Assembly (NCBI RefSeq): GCF_029338555.1
Contig: NZ_CP119989.1
Coordinates: 682,001 to 746,000, forward strand
DNA from: Halobaculum marinum
GTDB taxonomy: Archaea > Halobacteriota > Halobacteria > Halobacteriales > Haloferacaceae
Reading direction: 5' to 3'
Length of the DNA stretch: 64,000 nucleotides
The stretch's first letter is position 1. Each line of letters begins with the position of its first letter. Made by a program: the position numbers and the translations under genes. This document shows positions 17,415-26,370 of this stretch, piece by piece. Below the pieces are notes generated by a model, which worked only from the letters and a program-made list of their open reading frames with translations, made no database searches and was not told the origin of the DNA.

Positions 17415-18206
17415 ATGCACACGCTCTCGCTCGTCGGCCCGGGAACGGCCGACCTCCTCGACCCGCTCGCCGAACGGCTCGACGGTCGCGTGGCGACGGT
17501 TCGACGCGACGACACGGTCGCGTCGGCAGCCGCCGACGGCCCGACCGCAGCCGACTACCGCCTGGGCGAGGACGGGACGTGGTCGGGCTCCGGTACCGAC
17601 GACTCGTTCCCGGCGCTGCTCGACAGACTCGCGCCCGACTTCGACTACGCGCTCGTCGCGGGCTTCTCGCACCTGCGACTGCCGACCGTCGTGGTCGGCG
17701 AGGAGGCCGTCCCCGGCGACGTGGTCGCCCGCGTCGACGACGCCGCCGACCTCGTGCTCGCGGACCTCGTCGACCACGTCGAGACGGCGGACCCACACGT
17801 GACGCTGGAGACGCTTATCGACGAGGCGAAAGCCAGCGAGGGCGCCGACAGGTCGGGCGCCATCGCGACGTTCACCGGACGCGTCCGCGCGAAAGACAGC
17901 GCGGACGACGACCGGACGGAGGTGCTGGAGTTCGAGAAGTACGAGGGCGTCGCCGCCGACCGGATGGCGACCATCGAACGCGAGTTGACCGAGCGCGAGG
18001 GCGTCTTCGACGTGCGGATGCACCACCGTGTCGGCGTCGTCGCCGACGGCGAGGACATCGTGTTCGTCGTCGTGCTCGCCGGCCACCGCACCGAGGCGTT
18101 CCGCACCGTCGAGGACGGCATCAACCGCCTCAAAGACGAGGTACCCATCTTCAAGAAGGAGACCACTGAGTCAGCCGAGTTCTGGGTCCACGAGCGGTCC
18201 CAGTAG
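17415..18206 (+). CDS. moaE: Molybdopterin synthase large subunit with MobB-like N-terminal domain
   Basis: A 263-residue fusion. Residues 1 to about 125 resemble the MobB family (HTLSLVGPGTADLLDPLAER, then DYALVAGFSHLRLPTVVVG) but lack a Walker A loop, so nucleotide binding is doubtful. Residues about 128-263 are MoaE, which with a ThiS/MoaD-like sulphur carrier converts precursor Z to molybdopterin; it has GAIATFTGRVR, LEFEKYEGVA, the HHRVG segment, HRTEAFR and the active-site region PIFKKE. K240 and K247 match by number and context the two lysines of Haloferax volcanii MoaE reported to be conjugated to SAMP1. Stand-alone gene with its own promoter. Confidence 0.93.
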   Translation: MHTLSLVGPGTADLLDPLAERLDGRVATVRRDDTVASAAADGPTAADYRLGEDGTWSGSGTDDSFPALLDRLAPDFDYALVAGFSHLRLPTVVVGEEAVPGDVVARVDDAADLVLADLVDHVETADPHVTLETLIDEAKASEGADRSGAIATFTGRVRAKDSADDDRTEVLEFEKYEGVAADRMATIERELTEREGVFDVRMHHRVGVVADGEDIVFVVVLAGHRTEAFRTVEDGINRLKDEVPIFKKETTESAEFWVHERSQ

Positions 18207-18449
18207 GACGGAACGGCCGCGGCCGACGGACGACGCGCGAGGCCGGATGACGTTGAATCCACGACTCGACCCGTAGAATCAACGTCTGACAGTCCGATCT
18301 CGGCACGGCGGTCCGCGACTGACTAGGCGGCCTGAGAAACGGTTGTAAATGGTCTAACTGTCTCTCGAAGCGTCGTGAACGGTTCGATAGTGGGCGTTTC
18401 ACGGGAGAAATCTCCTGAACGGAGCCGAATCACCCCCAACGGACGCCGC

Positions 18450-18489
18450 TTTATATGCCCCCCTGGTTCCGTAGGGAGAATCGAGGTGA
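18450..18489 (+). promoter_or_regulatory. TATA box and strong Shine-Dalgarno of the DUF7123 gene
   Basis: A clear TTTATAT at 18450-18456 predicts a transcript start near 18480, followed by GAGGTGA at 18483-18489, four bases before the ATG at 18494. This is a near-perfect complement to the 16S rRNA tail. Most genes here appear leaderless, so the leader plus strong ribosome site stands out and fixes the start codon. Confidence 0.8.
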
Positions 18490-18493
18490 CACA

Positions 18494-18760
18494 ATGAGCG
18501 CAACCGTGCAACCCTCCGACACCGACCGCGCCTCGACCGACAGCCCCTCCAAGGAGGAGCGCCTCGCGGCGTTCCTGCGCGAGAAGGCCGCGGACGGCGA
18601 GCTCTACTTCAAGAGCAAGTTCATCGCCGACGAGGTCGGCCTGTCCCCGAAGGAAATCGGCGCCCTGATGGTGAAGCTGAAGGACTCCGCCTGCGGGCTC
18701 TCCATCGAGAAGTGGTCGTACACGTCCGCGACCACCTGGCGTATCGAACCGGCGAACTGA
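18494..18760 (+). CDS. Small winged-helix-like conserved haloarchaeal protein (DUF7123 type)
   Basis: An 88-residue protein. After a disordered Ser/Thr/Asp head (1-20), it has a helix-turn-helix-like core: KEERLAAFLREKAADGELYF, FIADEVGLSPKEIGALMVKL and the strand LSIEKWSYTSATTWRIEP. The pattern matches a small family found across haloarchaea (I recall it as DUF7123). A DNA-binding role is plausible but unproven. It has a strong promoter and ribosome site, suggesting high expression, and is a single gene. The bases 18207-18493 before it hold no other gene. Confidence 0.85.
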   Translation: MSATVQPSDTDRASTDSPSKEERLAAFLREKAADGELYFKSKFIADEVGLSPKEIGALMVKLKDSACGLSIEKWSYTSATTWRIEPAN

Positions 18761-19013
18761 CGAGGACGTACGCACCGACGCGCACCGAACGCGAACGACA
18801 CGGGTCCCTACCCACACGCGCACGGACGGTCCCCGTCTGCGCGACCCGACGCACCACACGGTCCCCCGACTCGGCTACGCGGCACACCCGGGGTGCGGCT
18901 CCCCGCCCGCCACCGGCTCCCGTTCTACTCTCCCAGAGCCCCACACCACTCAATCGACTCCTCCGGCGACCGCGCGGCGAGGACTTATCCCGGTTCGCTC
19001 CGAACTTCCGTCG

Positions 19014-20150
19014 ATGAGTGAGGCGGTTCCCGACGACTATCCCCGTCCTCCGGAACTCGACGCCGTCTTCCACTGTTCGGAGATCCGAACGGACGGCGAC
19101 CGGGTCCTCTATTACGGGATCAGCGACGTCGACGAGCAGGAACTCGTCAGACGGATCTGGCCCGCCTTTCGCGAGGCCGGCTACGAGGTACAGGTGGTGA
19201 ACACCGACACCGGACTCGACGTGGTCGTCGCACGACCGTACGCGGGCGTAGACGGCGGGGTCCCGTGGCTCAACGTCGGGTTGTTCGTCGCGACGGTGCT
19301 GTCGACGCTGCTCGTCGGGGCGACCGCGTGGTACTACATCCCCTTCTCCGAGATTGCCGCGAACCCCGCGACGGCGCTGCGGGCCTGGCCGTTCACGGCA
19401 GCCGTGTTGGGCGTCCTGATGACCCACGAACTGGGCCACTACGCGCTGGGCCGCTACCACGGCGTCGACGTGTCGCTCCCGTACGTGATTCCGTTCATCC
19501 TCCCGTTCGGGACGATGGGCGCGATCATCCGGATGCGCGGGCAGATGCCCGACCGCGAGGCGTTGTTCGACATCGGCGTCGCCGGCCCGCTCGCGGGACT
19601 CGCGGCGACGGTCGTCGTCACCATCGTCGGGCTCTTGCTCGGCCCGTTCTCGGTCCCCGCGTCGGTGGTGGGCGGCAGCGGCCAGGTGATCGTGTTCAAC
19701 AACCCACCGCTGCTCGACTTGATCGCCGCCGCGCTGAACCAGCCGACGGGCTACAGTGACCCGACGAAGACGGCTCACCCGGTGATCATGGGCGCGTGGG
19801 TGGGGATGTTCTTCACCGTCCTCAACCTCCTCCCGGTCGGCCAACTCGACGGTGGCCACATCGTGCGCGCGATGGTCGGCGAGCGTCAGGAGACGGTCGC
19901 GGCGCTGGTGCCGGTCGCGCTGTTCGGGATCGCGGCGTACCTCTACTTCGTCCGCAACCTCGCGGTCAACGAGTCCGTCGGGCTGTGGGCGTTCTGGGGG
20001 CTGTTCTCGGCGTTCATCGCCTACCGCGGCCCCGCGAACCCCATCGACGACTCCGCCATCGACGCGAAGCGGCTCGCGGTCGGGGTGCTCACCTTCGCGC
20101 TCGGCCTCCTGTGTTTCATGCTCGTGCCGATCCAGGTGGCGACCATCTGA
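19014..20150 (+). CDS. Site-2 protease family membrane protein (M50, EGY-like)
   Basis: A 378-residue polytopic protein. About 75 soluble N-terminal residues are followed by several membrane segments. Zinc motif MTHELGHYALGRYHGVDVSL (HExxH), a conserved FILPFGTMGAIIRMRGQMPDR block typical of plant EGY and cyanobacterial homologues, and the second motif NLLPVGQLDGGHI. It probably cleaves membrane proteins within the bilayer. A GGACTTATCC element about 30 bases upstream is a probable TATA box. It differs from the PDZ-containing M50 at 12074, so the two are not recent duplicates. Confidence 0.93.
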   Translation: MSEAVPDDYPRPPELDAVFHCSEIRTDGDRVLYYGISDVDEQELVRRIWPAFREAGYEVQVVNTDTGLDVVVARPYAGVDGGVPWLNVGLFVATVLSTLLVGATAWYYIPFSEIAANPATALRAWPFTAAVLGVLMTHELGHYALGRYHGVDVSLPYVIPFILPFGTMGAIIRMRGQMPDREALFDIGVAGPLAGLAATVVVTIVGLLLGPFSVPASVVGGSGQVIVFNNPPLLDLIAAALNQPTGYSDPTKTAHPVIMGAWVGMFFTVLNLLPVGQLDGGHIVRAMVGERQETVAALVPVALFGIAAYLYFVRNLAVNESVGLWAFWGLFSAFIAYRGPANPIDDSAIDAKRLAVGVLTFALGLLCFMLVPIQVATI

Positions 20151-20195
20151 GCCAGGCACGGTCGCACGGATTCGTGTCCACTCGTCGGTCGCCGC

Positions 20196-21092
20196 TCACG
20201 CCTCGCCGTCACTGGCGTGGCCGTACCCCCGGTCTGGGAGCGGGTCGCCGTCCATCCGAACGCCGTCCCAGGTGACGTTCCCGATCACCGAGAACGGCGT
20301 CGGCGACGCCTCGTGGGCGGCCTCGACGGCGTCGCTCGGGAGCGTGAACACCAACTCGAAGTCCTCGCCGAAGAACAGCGCGGCGGCGCGACGCGCCTCG
20401 GGGTCGGCGAACAGGTCGTCGACCGCGGCGTCGACGGGGACGTACGACTCGGTGATGTCCATCCCCAGATCCGACGTGTTGCTCGCCTCGACCAACTGGT
20501 GGAGCGAGCGCGCGAGTCCGTCGCTGGAGTCCATCATCGCCGTCGCGTACGGGCGCAGAGCGACGCCCGCGGCGACGCGCGGGGTGAACCGGAACAGGTC
20601 GTTACCGCGGTCGACGTCGCCGTCCTCGAACGCCTCGATTGCGGCGGCGCTTCGCCCGACCGTCCCTGTGACGCAGACGGCATCGCCGCGCTCGGCCCCG
20701 CCGCGGCGGACGGGGTCGTCGGTCGCGCCGAGGGCGGTCGTCGCGACCGTGAACTCGTCGTGGTGGTCGAGGTCGCCGCCGACGTACTCGGCGTTGACCG
20801 CCTCGCACACGTCGCGAGCGCCGCGTACGAACGCCTCCACCTCCTCGGGGTCGAACCGCGGGGCGCCGTAGGCGGCGACGGCGGCCTCGGCGTCTGCTCC
20901 CATCGCCGCCACGTCCGACAGCGAGGCGCCGACCGACCGCCACCCCGCAGTGTAGCGGTCGACGCCGGCGGGGAAGTCCGTCGTCTCGTGGAGCATGTCC
21001 GTCGTGAGCACGCGGTCGCCCACGACCGCGCAGTCGTCGCCGGCGCTCGGGAGGGTGTCGGCCAGTCGCGCGAGCGCCTCGCGTTCGTCCAT
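20196..21092 (-). CDS. thiL: Thiamine-monophosphate kinase
   Basis: A 298-residue ThiL, which phosphorylates thiamine monophosphate to the active diphosphate cofactor. Visible landmarks: SAGDDCAVV metal-binding region, TTDMLHETTDFPAG, SLSDVAAMGADAEA, the GGDLDHHDEFTVATTALG strand, MMDSSDGLARSLHQL and FFGEDFELVFTLP. Length and order match the family. It converges with the M50 gene (45-base gap) and faces away from the flippase-like gene. Confidence 0.95.
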   Translation of the reverse strand: MDEREALARLADTLPSAGDDCAVVGDRVLTTDMLHETTDFPAGVDRYTAGWRSVGASLSDVAAMGADAEAAVAAYGAPRFDPEEVEAFVRGARDVCEAVNAEYVGGDLDHHDEFTVATTALGATDDPVRRGGAERGDAVCVTGTVGRSAAAIEAFEDGDVDRGNDLFRFTPRVAAGVALRPYATAMMDSSDGLARSLHQLVEASNTSDLGMDITESYVPVDAAVDDLFADPEARRAAALFFGEDFELVFTLPSDAVEAAHEASPTPFSVIGNVTWDGVRMDGDPLPDRGYGHASDGEA

Positions 21093-21273
21093 CGGGCCGT
21101 GGTTGTGCCCCCGGTGTCAACGGTGTTTTCATTCGCCACGTCGCTCCCGATGCCGGGGAGTTCCTGTGTGCCGCCGCGACGCTCCTGCGAGCCACACGCC
21201 CGACGATTCTCGCGCCGCTGTAGCGTCTCCCGGTTTCGGAGGGTTGAAGCGGTCGCCGACCGACGCTGGCCGC

Positions 21274-22302
21274 ATGAACGCGGACCAGCTACGCGCCACG
21301 GTCGTGGGGTTCCTCGGCGCGTTCGCGGTCCTCGGCGTCCTCCTGTACCTCGTCGGCGTGAACGACCTGATTGGAGTGTTGCAGAGCGCCTCACTGGAGG
21401 TGGTCGCGCTCGTCGTCCTCGTCACGCTCGGCTGGCTGGCGGCGTGGTCCGTCGCCCTCCGGACCGTCCTCGGGGTGCTCGGCGTGTCGCTGTCGGTGCC
21501 TCGTTCGTTCTTTGTGCTCAACGGGGCAATGTTCTCCAACAACGTCACGCCGTTCGGACAGGCCGGCGGCGAACCGGTGACCGCCCTCCTCATCTCGAAG
21601 GTGGCCGACACGGAGTACGAGCGCGGCCTCGCCGCCATCGCGAGCGTGGACACCCTCAACTTCGTGCCATCGATCACGCTCGCGCTCGTCGGCGCGGCGT
21701 ACTTCGCGACCGAGACGACGTTCGGCACCCGCCTCCGCTTCGCCACCGGTGTCGTCGCGGCGCTCGCGCTGGTCATCCCCGGCGCGGTGTACCTCGGCTG
21801 GCGCAACCGCTACGAACTGGAGGAGCGCGTGGTCGGCGTGTTCGTCCCGCTGATCCGCCGAGTCGCGACCGCGCTCCCGATCTTCTCGGCGCCCAGCGAG
21901 GAGAGCGTCGAGTCGCGCATCGGCCACTTCTTCGGCGCCATCGAGCGCGTCGCCACCGACCGCACGGGCATCGCCGTCTCGCTTGCGGCCTCGACGCTCG
22001 GGTGGACGTTCCAGATGATCGGGCTGTACCTCGCGTTCATCGCCATCGACCAGCCGGTGCCGTTCTCGGCGATGCTGTTCGTTGTCCCGATGGGCGCCAT
22101 CGCGGGCGTGACGCCGCTCCCCGGCGGCGCCGGCGGTATCGAGGCAGTCCTCGTGGCGGTGCTGGCGGCGTTGCCCTCGGTGTCGGTGTCGGCGACGGCG
22201 GCGCTGGGCGCTGTCGTCATCTACCGCGGCGCCGTCTACTGGGTGCCAGTGATCATCGGCGGCGTCGTGGTGAGCGTCGTCGGCGCCGACAGCGTCGGCT
22301 GA
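21274..22302 (+). CDS. Lysylphosphatidylglycerol-synthase-like transmembrane protein (UPF0104/flippase-like)
   Basis: A 342-residue protein with eight or so membrane segments. The ATG at 21274 (MNADQLRATVVGFLGAFAVL) is preferred; a longer frame back to 20995 overlaps thiL antisense and has no membrane pattern. Family marks: the FFVLNGAMFSNNVTPFGQAGGEP block and MGAIAGVTPLPGGAGGIEA near the end. Haloarchaeal members include AglD-like and predicted lipid-linked-sugar flippases, but the fused synthase domain of MprF is absent. Transport of a lipid-linked glycan is possible, not shown. Confidence 0.85.
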   Translation: MNADQLRATVVGFLGAFAVLGVLLYLVGVNDLIGVLQSASLEVVALVVLVTLGWLAAWSVALRTVLGVLGVSLSVPRSFFVLNGAMFSNNVTPFGQAGGEPVTALLISKVADTEYERGLAAIASVDTLNFVPSITLALVGAAYFATETTFGTRLRFATGVVAALALVIPGAVYLGWRNRYELEERVVGVFVPLIRRVATALPIFSAPSEESVESRIGHFFGAIERVATDRTGIAVSLAASTLGWTFQMIGLYLAFIAIDQPVPFSAMLFVVPMGAIAGVTPLPGGAGGIEAVLVAVLAALPSVSVSATAALGAVVIYRGAVYWVPVIIGGVVVSVVGADSVG

Positions 22303-22377
22303 CCGTCGCCGTCGGACCCGTCGATTGCCGGTTTACCCCCGCGTGGACGCCTCACACGGGGGCGGTGATACGACGGC

Positions 22378-22383
22378 TTTAAA
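22378..22383 (+). promoter_or_regulatory. TATA box of rps19e
   Basis: A perfect TTTAAA lies 25-30 bases before the ATG at 22408 in GC-rich surroundings; the transcript should be leaderless. One of the best promoter matches in the window, as expected for a ribosomal gene. Confidence 0.8.
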
Positions 22384-22407
22384 CCGAACGACGCTGAAAT
22401 CGCCCGT

Positions 22408-22863
22408 ATGGTTACCCTCTACGACGTCCCGGCGGCGGACCTCATCGACGAGGTCGCCGCTCGACTGGAGGATCGCATCGAGCAGCCGGAGTGGGTGCAG
22501 TTCACCAAGTCCGGACAGGACCGCGAGCTCCCGCCTCAGCAGGAGGACTTCTGGTTCCGCCGGGCGGCTTCGCTGCTGCGCAAGGTCGCCGACCGCGGCC
22601 CCGTCGGCGTCGAGCGCCTCGCCACCGAGTACGGTGGCGCCAAGCGCGGCTCGAACCGCTACATCGTCCAGCCCCCGAACCACGAGGGCGGCTCGCGGAA
22701 GATCATCCGCGTCGCGCTCCAGCAGCTCGAAGAGGAGGGCTTCGTCGAGACGGCACAGGGTGAGGGCCGCCGCATCACCGACGAGGGACGTTCGTTCCTC
22801 GACGAGGCTGCCGGCGACGTGCTGAGCGAGCTCGACCGGCCCGAGCTCGAGCGCTACGCGTAA
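22408..22863 (+). CDS. rps19e: Small-subunit ribosomal protein S19e
   Basis: A 151-residue S19e, an archaeal/eukaryotic small-subunit protein needed for late 30S maturation. Characteristic blocks: VTLYDVPAADLIDEVAARL, EDFWFRRAASLLRKV, LATEYGGAKRGSNRYIVQPP and IIRVALQQLEEEGFVET. It precedes the PDCD5-type gene, a gene pair often seen together in archaea. Confidence 0.97.
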   Translation: MVTLYDVPAADLIDEVAARLEDRIEQPEWVQFTKSGQDRELPPQQEDFWFRRAASLLRKVADRGPVGVERLATEYGGAKRGSNRYIVQPPNHEGGSRKIIRVALQQLEEEGFVETAQGEGRRITDEGRSFLDEAAGDVLSELDRPELERYA

Positions 22864-23040
22864 GCTCGCCACCGATCGACCGTTCTTCACACCCGACCCG
22901 CCAGCGGCAGCGCTCGTCCGGCACCGGGACCCCGGGGCCCGCGTGCCATCCGTCGAACCCGGCCGCCGTCGGCACCCCGTAACCGCGCAGTACACGCACC
23001 CACAACCGTTTTGACCGCTCGCCGGCAACTTCGATCCGAC

Positions 23041-23394
23041 ATGAGCGAGACTCCCGACGACGACCGACTGGAGAAGCTCCGCGAGCAGAAGATGCAGGAG
23101 CTCCAGGAGCAGGCGCAGGGCCAGCAGGCCGACGAGGAGGCACAGCAGGCCGCCCAAGAGCAGGCCGAGCGCCAGCAGGAGGCGCTACTCAAGCAGTACC
23201 TCACCGACGGCGCGCGCCAGCGGCTCAACGCCGTCGAGATGAGCAAGCCCGACTTCGCCGCGCAGGTGAAACAGCAGGTGACGGCGCTGGCGCGCAGCGG
23301 TCGCGTGAACGGTCGCATCGACGAGGACCAGATGAAGGAGCTGCTGCGCGAGCTCCAGCCGGACCAGAAGAGTTTCGACATCCGCCGCCGCTGA
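23041..23394 (+). CDS. PDCD5-family DNA-binding protein
   Basis: A 117-residue helical protein of the PDCD5/TFAR19 family. The first half is a long Gln/Glu-rich helix ([19 protein letters not shown]), followed by the conserved three-helix bundle [20 protein letters not shown]...[32 protein letters not shown]. Archaeal members are annotated as DNA-binding, but their role is unclear. The ATG at 23041 fits the family N-terminus and a GTTTTGAC element lies about 30 bases upstream. The next gene starts seven bases after its stop, so they are co-transcribed. Confidence 0.93.
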   Translation: MSETPDDDRLEKLREQKMQELQEQAQGQQADEEAQQAAQEQAERQQEALLKQYLTDGARQRLNAVEMSKPDFAAQVKQQVTALARSGRVNGRIDEDQMKELLRELQPDQKSFDIRRR

Positions 23395-23401
23395 CGGACG
23401 C

Positions 23402-23992
23402 GTGGACCTCGCGCTCTGCTACAGCGGCGGGAAAGACTCCTCGCTCGCCGCACTCGTCCTCGATCGCTTCTACGACGTGACGCTGGTCACCGCCACCTTC
23501 GGGCTCACCGACGACCACGAGCACGCCCAAGCGGCCGCCGAGTCGCTCGGGTTCCCGTTCGACACCATCGAACTCGACCGCGTGGTCGCCGAGGAGGCGG
23601 TCGAGACGATGCGTGCGGACGGCTTCCCCCGCAACGGGATCCAGCGCGTCCACGAGCACGCGCTGGAGTCGATGGCCGAGCGAGACGTGGACGCCGTCGC
23701 CGACGGCACCCGCCGCGACGACCGCGTGCCGACCATCTCGCGTGCGTTCGCCCAGAGCCTCGAAGACCGCCACGGCGTCGACTACCTCTCGCCGCTGTCG
23801 GGATTCGGCCGCGGCGCCGTCGACCGCCTCGTGGACGAGACGCTGGAGGTGGAGTCGGGCCCCTCTGAGGAGGTGCCGAAGGCCGACTACGAGGGTGAAC
23901 TCCGCGCCCTGTTGCGCGAGCAGGGCGGGGAGGCGGCGGTCGGGGAGGTGTTCCCCGCCCACGAGCAGACGTACGTGCGCGGGCGGCGCTGA
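23402..23992 (+). CDS. PP-loop ATP pyrophosphatase-like protein
   Basis: A 196-residue protein of the N-type ATP pyrophosphatase (adenine nucleotide alpha hydrolase) superfamily. The PP-loop LCYSGGKDSSLAAL is intact at the N-terminus, with VADGTRRDDRVPTIS and YLSPLSGFGRGAVDRL further on. Such enzymes adenylate a substrate, often a tRNA base or protein residue. It starts with GTG seven bases after the PDCD5 stop, in the S19e/PDCD5 translation neighbourhood, which hints at an RNA-modification role; the substrate is unknown. Confidence 0.85.
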   Translation: MDLALCYSGGKDSSLAALVLDRFYDVTLVTATFGLTDDHEHAQAAAESLGFPFDTIELDRVVAEEAVETMRADGFPRNGIQRVHEHALESMAERDVDAVADGTRRDDRVPTISRAFAQSLEDRHGVDYLSPLSGFGRGAVDRLVDETLEVESGPSEEVPKADYEGELRALLREQGGEAAVGEVFPAHEQTYVRGRR

Positions 23993-24073
23993 GGCAGCCG
24001 CCCGACACCCCACCACCGACTCGCGCGCCGCCACATCCGGGCGGTTTTCTCCCTCCACCGCACACCGTCGTGT

Positions 24074-24958
24074 GTGTCGTCGTTCGTCTCCCCGGGCATC
24101 GCCGTCGCGCTCGCCGCCGCGGTGCTGTGGGGCGTCTACCTCTTCTCGATCAAGCGCTACCTCGCGGGCGTCCCCGCGACCGTCCTCACCGTCGCGGTGA
24201 ACGCCTGTGCGCTGGCGTGGTACGCGCCGGTCGCCGTGACCCAGTTGTCGGCGGCCGACGTCCCCGACCCCGCCGGCCTCGGCGTCGGTGGCGTGCTCGC
24301 GCTCGTCGGGAGCGTCCTCGGCGTCGCCGCGGGGTACGTGTTCGTCGTGAACGCGCTCGCGCTCGGCGAGGTGTCGTACGTCACGCCGATCAACAAGGTG
24401 GTCCCCGTGTTCGTCCTCCCGCTGGAGGTCGCACTCCTCGGGGCTGACATCCCAGTGTTGGCGGTCGCCGGCATCGCGGTCGTCACCGTCGCGGTGTACG
24501 CGGCGAACTACCGCGGCGGCGACCCGGTCGAACCGCTCCGCAGAGCCGTGACTGCGCGACCCGCCCAACTCGCACTCGTGTCGGCGGTCGCGTACGCCGT
24601 CGGCGACGTGTCGAAGCGCGCGGCGCTGGACCGGGTCGGCCTCCCACCGGAGGCGCTCGTGGTGCTCGTCCTCGCGGGCGTCCTCCTCGTCCTCCTGCCG
24701 CTGGCGGTCCGCGACTGGCCCGCCGAGGTGCCGCCGGCGACGACGTTTCTCGCGCTGGGGCTGGTCGTCGCGGGCGCCGAACACCTCACGAGCGTCGCAT
24801 TCGCGGCGCTGCCCGCCAGCATCGCGTCGCCGGTCGTCAACACGCAGGCTATCGTCGCGGTCCTCCTCGGCGGGGTGGTCCTCGGGGAAGAGCGACTGGG
24901 TGCGCGCCTCGTCGCCGCGGGACTGGCGGTCGTCGGAGTCGGACTGTTGGCGGTGTGA
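24074..24958 (+). CDS. EamA/DMT-superfamily transporter
   Basis: A 294-residue protein with about ten hydrophobic segments in two EamA-like halves. The first half holds VLWGVYLFSIKRYLAGVPAT and GEVSYVTPINKVVPVFVLPL; the second has ALVSAVAYAVGDVSKRAAL and ASIASPVVNTQAIVAVLLGG with GEERLG near the end. The DMT family exports or imports small metabolites; the substrate cannot be predicted. GTG start at 24074. Confidence 0.88.
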   Translation: MSSFVSPGIAVALAAAVLWGVYLFSIKRYLAGVPATVLTVAVNACALAWYAPVAVTQLSAADVPDPAGLGVGGVLALVGSVLGVAAGYVFVVNALALGEVSYVTPINKVVPVFVLPLEVALLGADIPVLAVAGIAVVTVAVYAANYRGGDPVEPLRRAVTARPAQLALVSAVAYAVGDVSKRAALDRVGLPPEALVVLVLAGVLLVLLPLAVRDWPAEVPPATTFLALGLVVAGAEHLTSVAFAALPASIASPVVNTQAIVAVLLGGVVLGEERLGARLVAAGLAVVGVGLLAV

Positions 24959-25017
24959 GCCGGCGCCCAGCCGGGTCCGGGTGGTCGTCGCCGTCGCCGC
25001 GACCGCGAACCACGGGG

Positions 25018-25023
25018 TTAAAC
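25018..25023 (+). promoter_or_regulatory. TATA box of hisS-truA
   Basis: TTAAAC lies 26-31 bases before the hisS ATG at 25049; a leaderless promoter for the hisS-truA pair. Confidence 0.7.
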
Positions 25024-25048
25024 TCCCGGACCCGCGAGGTACCCGGTA

Positions 25049-26365
25049 ATGCCCACCTACGAGCGCCTGAAGGGGTTCCGCGACTTCTACCCCCCCGAGA
25101 TGGCCGTCCGCCGCGAGGTGGCCGACACGCTGGAGTCGGCCGCGCGCGGCTACGGCTTCCGCGAAATCGACACGCCGCGACTGGAGCCCGCGGAGATGTG
25201 GACCGACAAGTCCGGCGACGACATCGTCGACGAACTGTACGCCTTCGAGGACCACGGCGGTCGCCACGTCACGCTGTCGCCGGAGCTGACGCCGACGGTC
25301 GCGCGGATGTACGCCGCGAAGGCCCAGGAGCTGTCCAAGCCCGTCAAGTGGTTCTCGACGCGCCCGTTCTGGCGCTACGAGGCCGTCCAGCAGGGGCGCT
25401 TCCGGGAGTTCTACCAGACGAACATCGACATCTTCGGCTCGTCTGAGCCCGCCGCCGACGCCGAGGTGCTCGCGACCGCCGCCGACGCGCTCACCGACCT
25501 CGGACTCACGGCGGACGACTTCGAGTTCCGCGTCAGCCACCGCGACATCCTCGGGTCGCTGCTGCGCTCGTTCGACGCGGAAGTGGACGTGCGCGCCGCC
25601 ATCCGGGCGGTCGACAAATCCGAGAAGGTCGACGAGACGGAGTACCTCGACCTGCTCAACGACGCCGGCCTCGGCTTCGACCAGGCCCGCCAGTTCGACG
25701 ACCTGCTGGGCGTCACCGACCCCGCCGACCTCGACGAACTCACGGCGTTCGCGCCCGACTCGGACGACCTCGCAGCGGCGGTCGACAACCTCCGTGCGGT
25801 GCTCGCCGCCGCCGACGACTTCGGGGTCGGCGACTACTGCGACCTCTCCTTGCGCACCGCTCGCGGCCTCGACTACTACACCGGCGCCGTGTTCGAGTGC
25901 TTCGACGCGACCGGTGAGATCGGTCGCTCCGTCTTCGGCGGCGGTCGCTACGACGACCTCATTGAGGAGTTCGGCGGCCAGCCCACCCCCGCCGTCGGCG
26001 TCGCCCCCGGCCACGCCCCGCTCGGTCTCCTCTTGGAGCGCGCGGGCGTCGCCCCCGACGCCGCCATCGAGACGGACTACTACGTCCTCCGCGTCGGCGA
26101 CACGCGCGACGTCGCCGCTCGCGTCGCCCGCGACCTCCGGGCGAAGGGACACGTCGTGGAGACGGACGTGGCCGGGCGGAGCTTCGGCGCCCAACTCGGC
26201 TACGCCGACTCGATCAACGCCGAGACGGTCGTGATCGTCGGCGAGCAGGACCTCGCGAACGGCGAGGTGACGGTGAAGGACATGGCGAGCGGCGACGAGA
26301 CGACCGCGCCGGTCGAGGAGTTCCCCGGCGAGCGCGACCGTCCGACGTACGGCGACTTCGCGTAG
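25049..26365 (+). CDS. hisS: Histidyl-tRNA synthetase
   Basis: A 438-residue class II synthetase for tRNA-His. Family blocks in order: LKGFRDFYPPEM at the N-terminus, RHVTLSPELTPTVARMY, motif 2 as KWFSTRPFWRYEAVQQGRFREFYQ, the histidine-A loop ARGLDYYTGAVFEC, and motif 3 in FGGGRYDDLIEEFGG with PAVGVAPGHAPLG. The C-terminal anticodon-binding domain (about 335-438) is present. truA follows five bases later, so a two-gene tRNA operon. Confidence 0.97.
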   Translation: MPTYERLKGFRDFYPPEMAVRREVADTLESAARGYGFREIDTPRLEPAEMWTDKSGDDIVDELYAFEDHGGRHVTLSPELTPTVARMYAAKAQELSKPVKWFSTRPFWRYEAVQQGRFREFYQTNIDIFGSSEPAADAEVLATAADALTDLGLTADDFEFRVSHRDILGSLLRSFDAEVDVRAAIRAVDKSEKVDETEYLDLLNDAGLGFDQARQFDDLLGVTDPADLDELTAFAPDSDDLAAAVDNLRAVLAAADDFGVGDYCDLSLRTARGLDYYTGAVFECFDATGEIGRSVFGGGRYDDLIEEFGGQPTPAVGVAPGHAPLGLLLERAGVAPDAAIETDYYVLRVGDTRDVAARVARDLRAKGHVVETDVAGRSFGAQLGYADSINAETVVIVGEQDLANGEVTVKDMASGDETTAPVEEFPGERDRPTYGDFA

Positions 26366-26370
26366 GCCGG

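Noticed and set aside
20217-22382. Open frame of about 720 codons on the plus strand
   Set aside because: It lies antisense to thiL and in a wrong frame of the flippase-like gene; translation is Arg-rich and low-complexity.
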